Assembly: GCA_003159055.1 (NCBI GenBank)
Contig: PMLH01000605.1
Span: 1-5,885, forward strand
DNA: 5,885 bases
Direction: 5' to 3'
Source: Myxococcales bacterium
GTDB taxonomy: Bacteria; Myxococcota; Polyangia; Fen-1088
The position numbers and the translations under genes are program-made. The notes under the pieces were generated by a model that made no database searches, was not told the origin of the DNA, and saw nothing but the letters and a program-made list of their open reading frames with translations. Shown here in pieces: positions 5,446 to 5,885 of the stretch (positions are counted from its first letter, which is position 1; each line of letters opens with the position of its first letter).

Positions 5446-5864
5446 AGATCCTCGTTCGCGCGGTCGGCAAGATGCGCGACAAGCGCATGCAGTCGCTGTG
5501 TGACGAGTACGTCGAACGCGCGCGCCGCCACGTTCCGGTCGAGATCGACGAAGTCGAGGACGACGCCTCGTTGCTGCGTGGCCTGCCCGCGGGCGCCGAA
5601 GTGATCGCGCTCGAACCTGGCGGCGACGCTTGGAACACGGCAGAGCTGACCCGACACATCGAGAAGCGGATGGTGCAAGGAGCGCGTGCGCTGGTGTTTC
5701 TGATCGGCGGCGCCGACGGACTTGCCGCGGCGACCGTGAAGCAAGCCCAGCGACGGCTTTCGCTGTCGCCGCTGACCCTGCCCCACCGTCTGGCCCGCGT
5801 GCTCCTGTGCGAGCAAATCTACCGCGCGCTGTCCGTGATTCGCGGCGAACCATATGGCCGTTAG
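5442..5864 (+). CDS. rlmH: 23S rRNA (pseudouridine-1915 N3)-methyltransferase RlmH
   Basis: A 140-residue member of the SPOUT methyltransferases, which form a knotted fold and work as dimers. RlmH methylates a pseudouridine in helix 69 of 23S rRNA at the subunit interface of assembled 70S ribosomes, using S-adenosylmethionine. Motifs are in order: MKILVRAVGKMRDKRM at the start, EYVERARRHVPVEIDEVED, VIALEPGG, LVFLIGGADGL (SAM-binding knot, 85-94), and LSLSPLTLPHRLARVLLCEQIYRALSVIRGEPYGR to the end. The length is slightly below the usual 155-160 because the helix after EVED is short. The C-terminus is PYGR where homologues normally end YHK or YHR. The GTG start at 5442-5444 overlaps the rsfS TGA (5443-5445) in a GTGA quartet, so translation is probably coupled. 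The frame is open back through rsfS to 4860, but that part has no homology character. Confidence 0.96.
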   Translation: MKILVRAVGKMRDKRMQSLCDEYVERARRHVPVEIDEVEDDASLLRGLPAGAEVIALEPGGDAWNTAELTRHIEKRMVQGARALVFLIGGADGLAAATVKQAQRRLSLSPLTLPHRLARVLLCEQIYRALSVIRGEPYGR

Positions 5865-5885
5865 GATGGAAACCCTGGGAGGGTT
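5865..5885 (+). other. Window end: possible ribosome site or start of the next gene
   Basis: An ATG at 5866-5868 begins an open frame running off the window (METLGG), and GGGAGGG (5877-5883) looks like a strong Shine-Dalgarno for a start just beyond the edge. The two readings exclude each other. Either way a further plus-strand gene of the rsfS-rlmH operon probably follows; too little is present to name it. Confidence 0.3.

Overview
This window is about 65% GC by eye and carries seven protein genes packed with short gaps. I see no RNA gene, mobile element or CRISPR array. The best taxonomic pointer is the gene at 1460-2068: its C-terminal domain (AgmX/PglI type) is found mainly in myxobacteria. 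High GC, many GTG starts and a lone prepilin peptidase also fit a Myxococcota-like or other deltaproteobacterial-type chromosome. This is an inference, not a proof.

Layout. (1) 2-574, plus strand: the C-terminal part of an Old Yellow Enzyme type flavin oxidoreductase, cut by the window edge. (2) 649-1446, plus: a metal-dependent TIM-barrel amidohydrolase of the amidohydrolase-2 type. (3) 1460-2068, minus, convergent with it: a small membrane-anchored AgmX/PglI C-terminal-domain protein. (4) 2151-3104, minus: a type IV prepilin peptidase (PilD/GspO) with an enlarged hydrophilic loop. (5) 3147-4016, plus, divergent from it: a predicted lipoprotein of unknown function. (6) 4030-4824, plus: a helical protein of unknown function, probably co-transcribed with the lipoprotein. 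(7) 4879-5445 and 5442-5864, plus: rsfS (ribosome silencing factor) and rlmH (23S rRNA methyltransferase), overlapping by 4 bases.

How the genes fit together. rsfS and rlmH form a ribosome-related pair with a plausible promoter directly upstream. The prepilin peptidase, the AgmX-like protein and the lipoprotein all belong to the cell envelope, but no pilin or secretion genes are nearby, so the peptidase probably serves substrates encoded elsewhere. The two plus-strand enzymes at the left end look like ordinary metabolic genes.

The most unusual pattern concerns gene starts. The five genes that begin transcription units have no visible Shine-Dalgarno sequence, and each has a TANNNT (-10-like) hexamer 6-13 bases before the chosen start codon. 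The one spaced internal cistron (4030) does have a GAGGG. This suggests leaderless or near-leaderless mRNAs. I did not find a convincing new multi-gene system here.
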